Source: Hydrogenothermus sp.
GTDB lineage: Bacteria; Aquificota; Aquificia; Aquificales; Hydrogenothermaceae
Direction: 5' to 3'
Assembly (NCBI GenBank): GCA_003978675.1
Contig: QNYP01000165.1
Span: 1 to 6,595, forward strand
DNA length: 6,595 nt
The notes under the pieces were generated by a model. That model was not told the DNA's origin and searched no databases. It saw nothing but the letters and a program-made list of their open reading frames with translations. Positions within the stretch are counted from its first letter, which is position 1; every line of letters starts with the position of its first letter. Below, in pieces: positions 6,553-6,595 of this stretch. The position numbers were made by a program, and so were the translations under genes.

Positions 6553-6595
6553 AAAGCAAAATTTAAAAAATTAAGTAATACAATACGGTCTTTGG
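6511..6595 (-). pseudogene. Possible decayed 3' tip of tnpB
   Basis: On the minus strand, reading in from the window edge, one frame gives Lys-Asp-Arg, a few residues, then NFLNFALPLWRDKIP before TAG at 6527-6525. A one-base shift at that point continues as PVEAKA and stops at TAA (6513-6511). TnpB proteins end with DRDxNAxxNI..., a short linker and often a Pro-Val-Glu tail, so the two pieces together look like a frameshifted TnpB C-terminus. Against this, the DRD-x-N signature is not intact here (DRI), and only about 28 residues are visible. If correct, the copy would be inactive. Confidence 0.3.

Larger units (their letters stand above)
6385..6595 (+). pseudogene. Start of a further gene, probably interrupted after a few codons
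   Basis: ATG at 6385 has a good RBS (AGAGGT, 6371-6376, eight-base spacer) and lies 30 bases after the lepB stop, as expected for the next gene of the operon. The frame stays open for 70 codons to the window edge. The first 11 or so residues (MAKSYKTLVKK) are Lys-rich and AT-coded like the neighbouring genes. From about 6421 the base composition shifts and the coding strand becomes a series of hairpins, with an untypical peptide (Cys, Trp, His, Leu-rich). I read this as a native gene start running into an inserted element, so the open frame is probably fortuitous. The original product is not recognisable. It could instead be a short real gene continuing past the edge. Confidence 0.35.
6429..6595 (-). 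mobile_element. Possible right end of an IS200/IS605-type (tnpB-carrying) element, partial
   Basis: Starting about 75 bases after lepB, the DNA becomes noticeably richer in G+C and packed with perfect hairpins. On the minus strand there is a short reading frame resembling the C-terminal tip of TnpB, followed by about 80-120 bases of structured non-coding DNA. This order, tnpB 3' end then structured right end, is that of IS605/IS1341-like elements. The inner boundary near 6429 is a guess from composition; the alternative is 6355, right after lepB. The rest of the element would lie beyond 6595. No transposase motif is fully visible, so this remains tentative. Confidence 0.4.

Overview
The window is an AT-rich bacterial segment (roughly one third G+C by eye) with ordinary housekeeping genes, all on the plus strand. 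Codon use is strongly A/T-ending and the proteins are rich in Lys, Glu and Ile. Together with the gene types this suggests a thermophilic Aquificota-like bacterium (for example Hydrogenothermaceae). That placement is an inference from protein style, not something a marker gene proves.

Layout. Positions 1-133 are not ordinary upstream DNA: they are an exact reverse complement of 286-418, which lies inside a small rhodanese-domain gene (161-511). A 103-bp gap follows. It carries a good TATAAT box and a 13-bp inverted repeat whose right arm contains the gltB ribosome binding site. Next is a complete glutamate synthase large subunit gene, gltB (615-5015, TTG start), closed by a small intrinsic terminator (5023-5041). 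After it come two translationally coupled genes: an exported staphylococcal-nuclease-type protein (5072-5635) and type I signal peptidase lepB (5635-6354), whose stop and start codons overlap as TAATG. The last 240 bases hold a plausible start of another gene (ATG at 6385, with a good RBS). It runs into a hairpin-rich, more G+C-balanced stretch (about 6429-6552) that I tentatively read as the right end of an IS200/IS605-type element on the minus strand: the decayed 3' tip of tnpB plus its structured, omega-RNA-like region.

How the genes relate. GltB would make glutamate from glutamine and 2-oxoglutarate. It lacks the insertion typical of ferredoxin-dependent enzymes, so it should need a GltD partner, which is not in the window. 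LepB removes signal peptides at the inner membrane, and the nuclease just upstream carries such a peptide. The rhodanese has no evident functional tie to gltB.

The most unusual features are at the two edges: a perfect 133-bp fold-back at the left and a mobile-element-like end at the right. Both are what one expects at the ends of an assembled contig, so the left one may be an artefact. I see no convincing new defence or metabolic system here.
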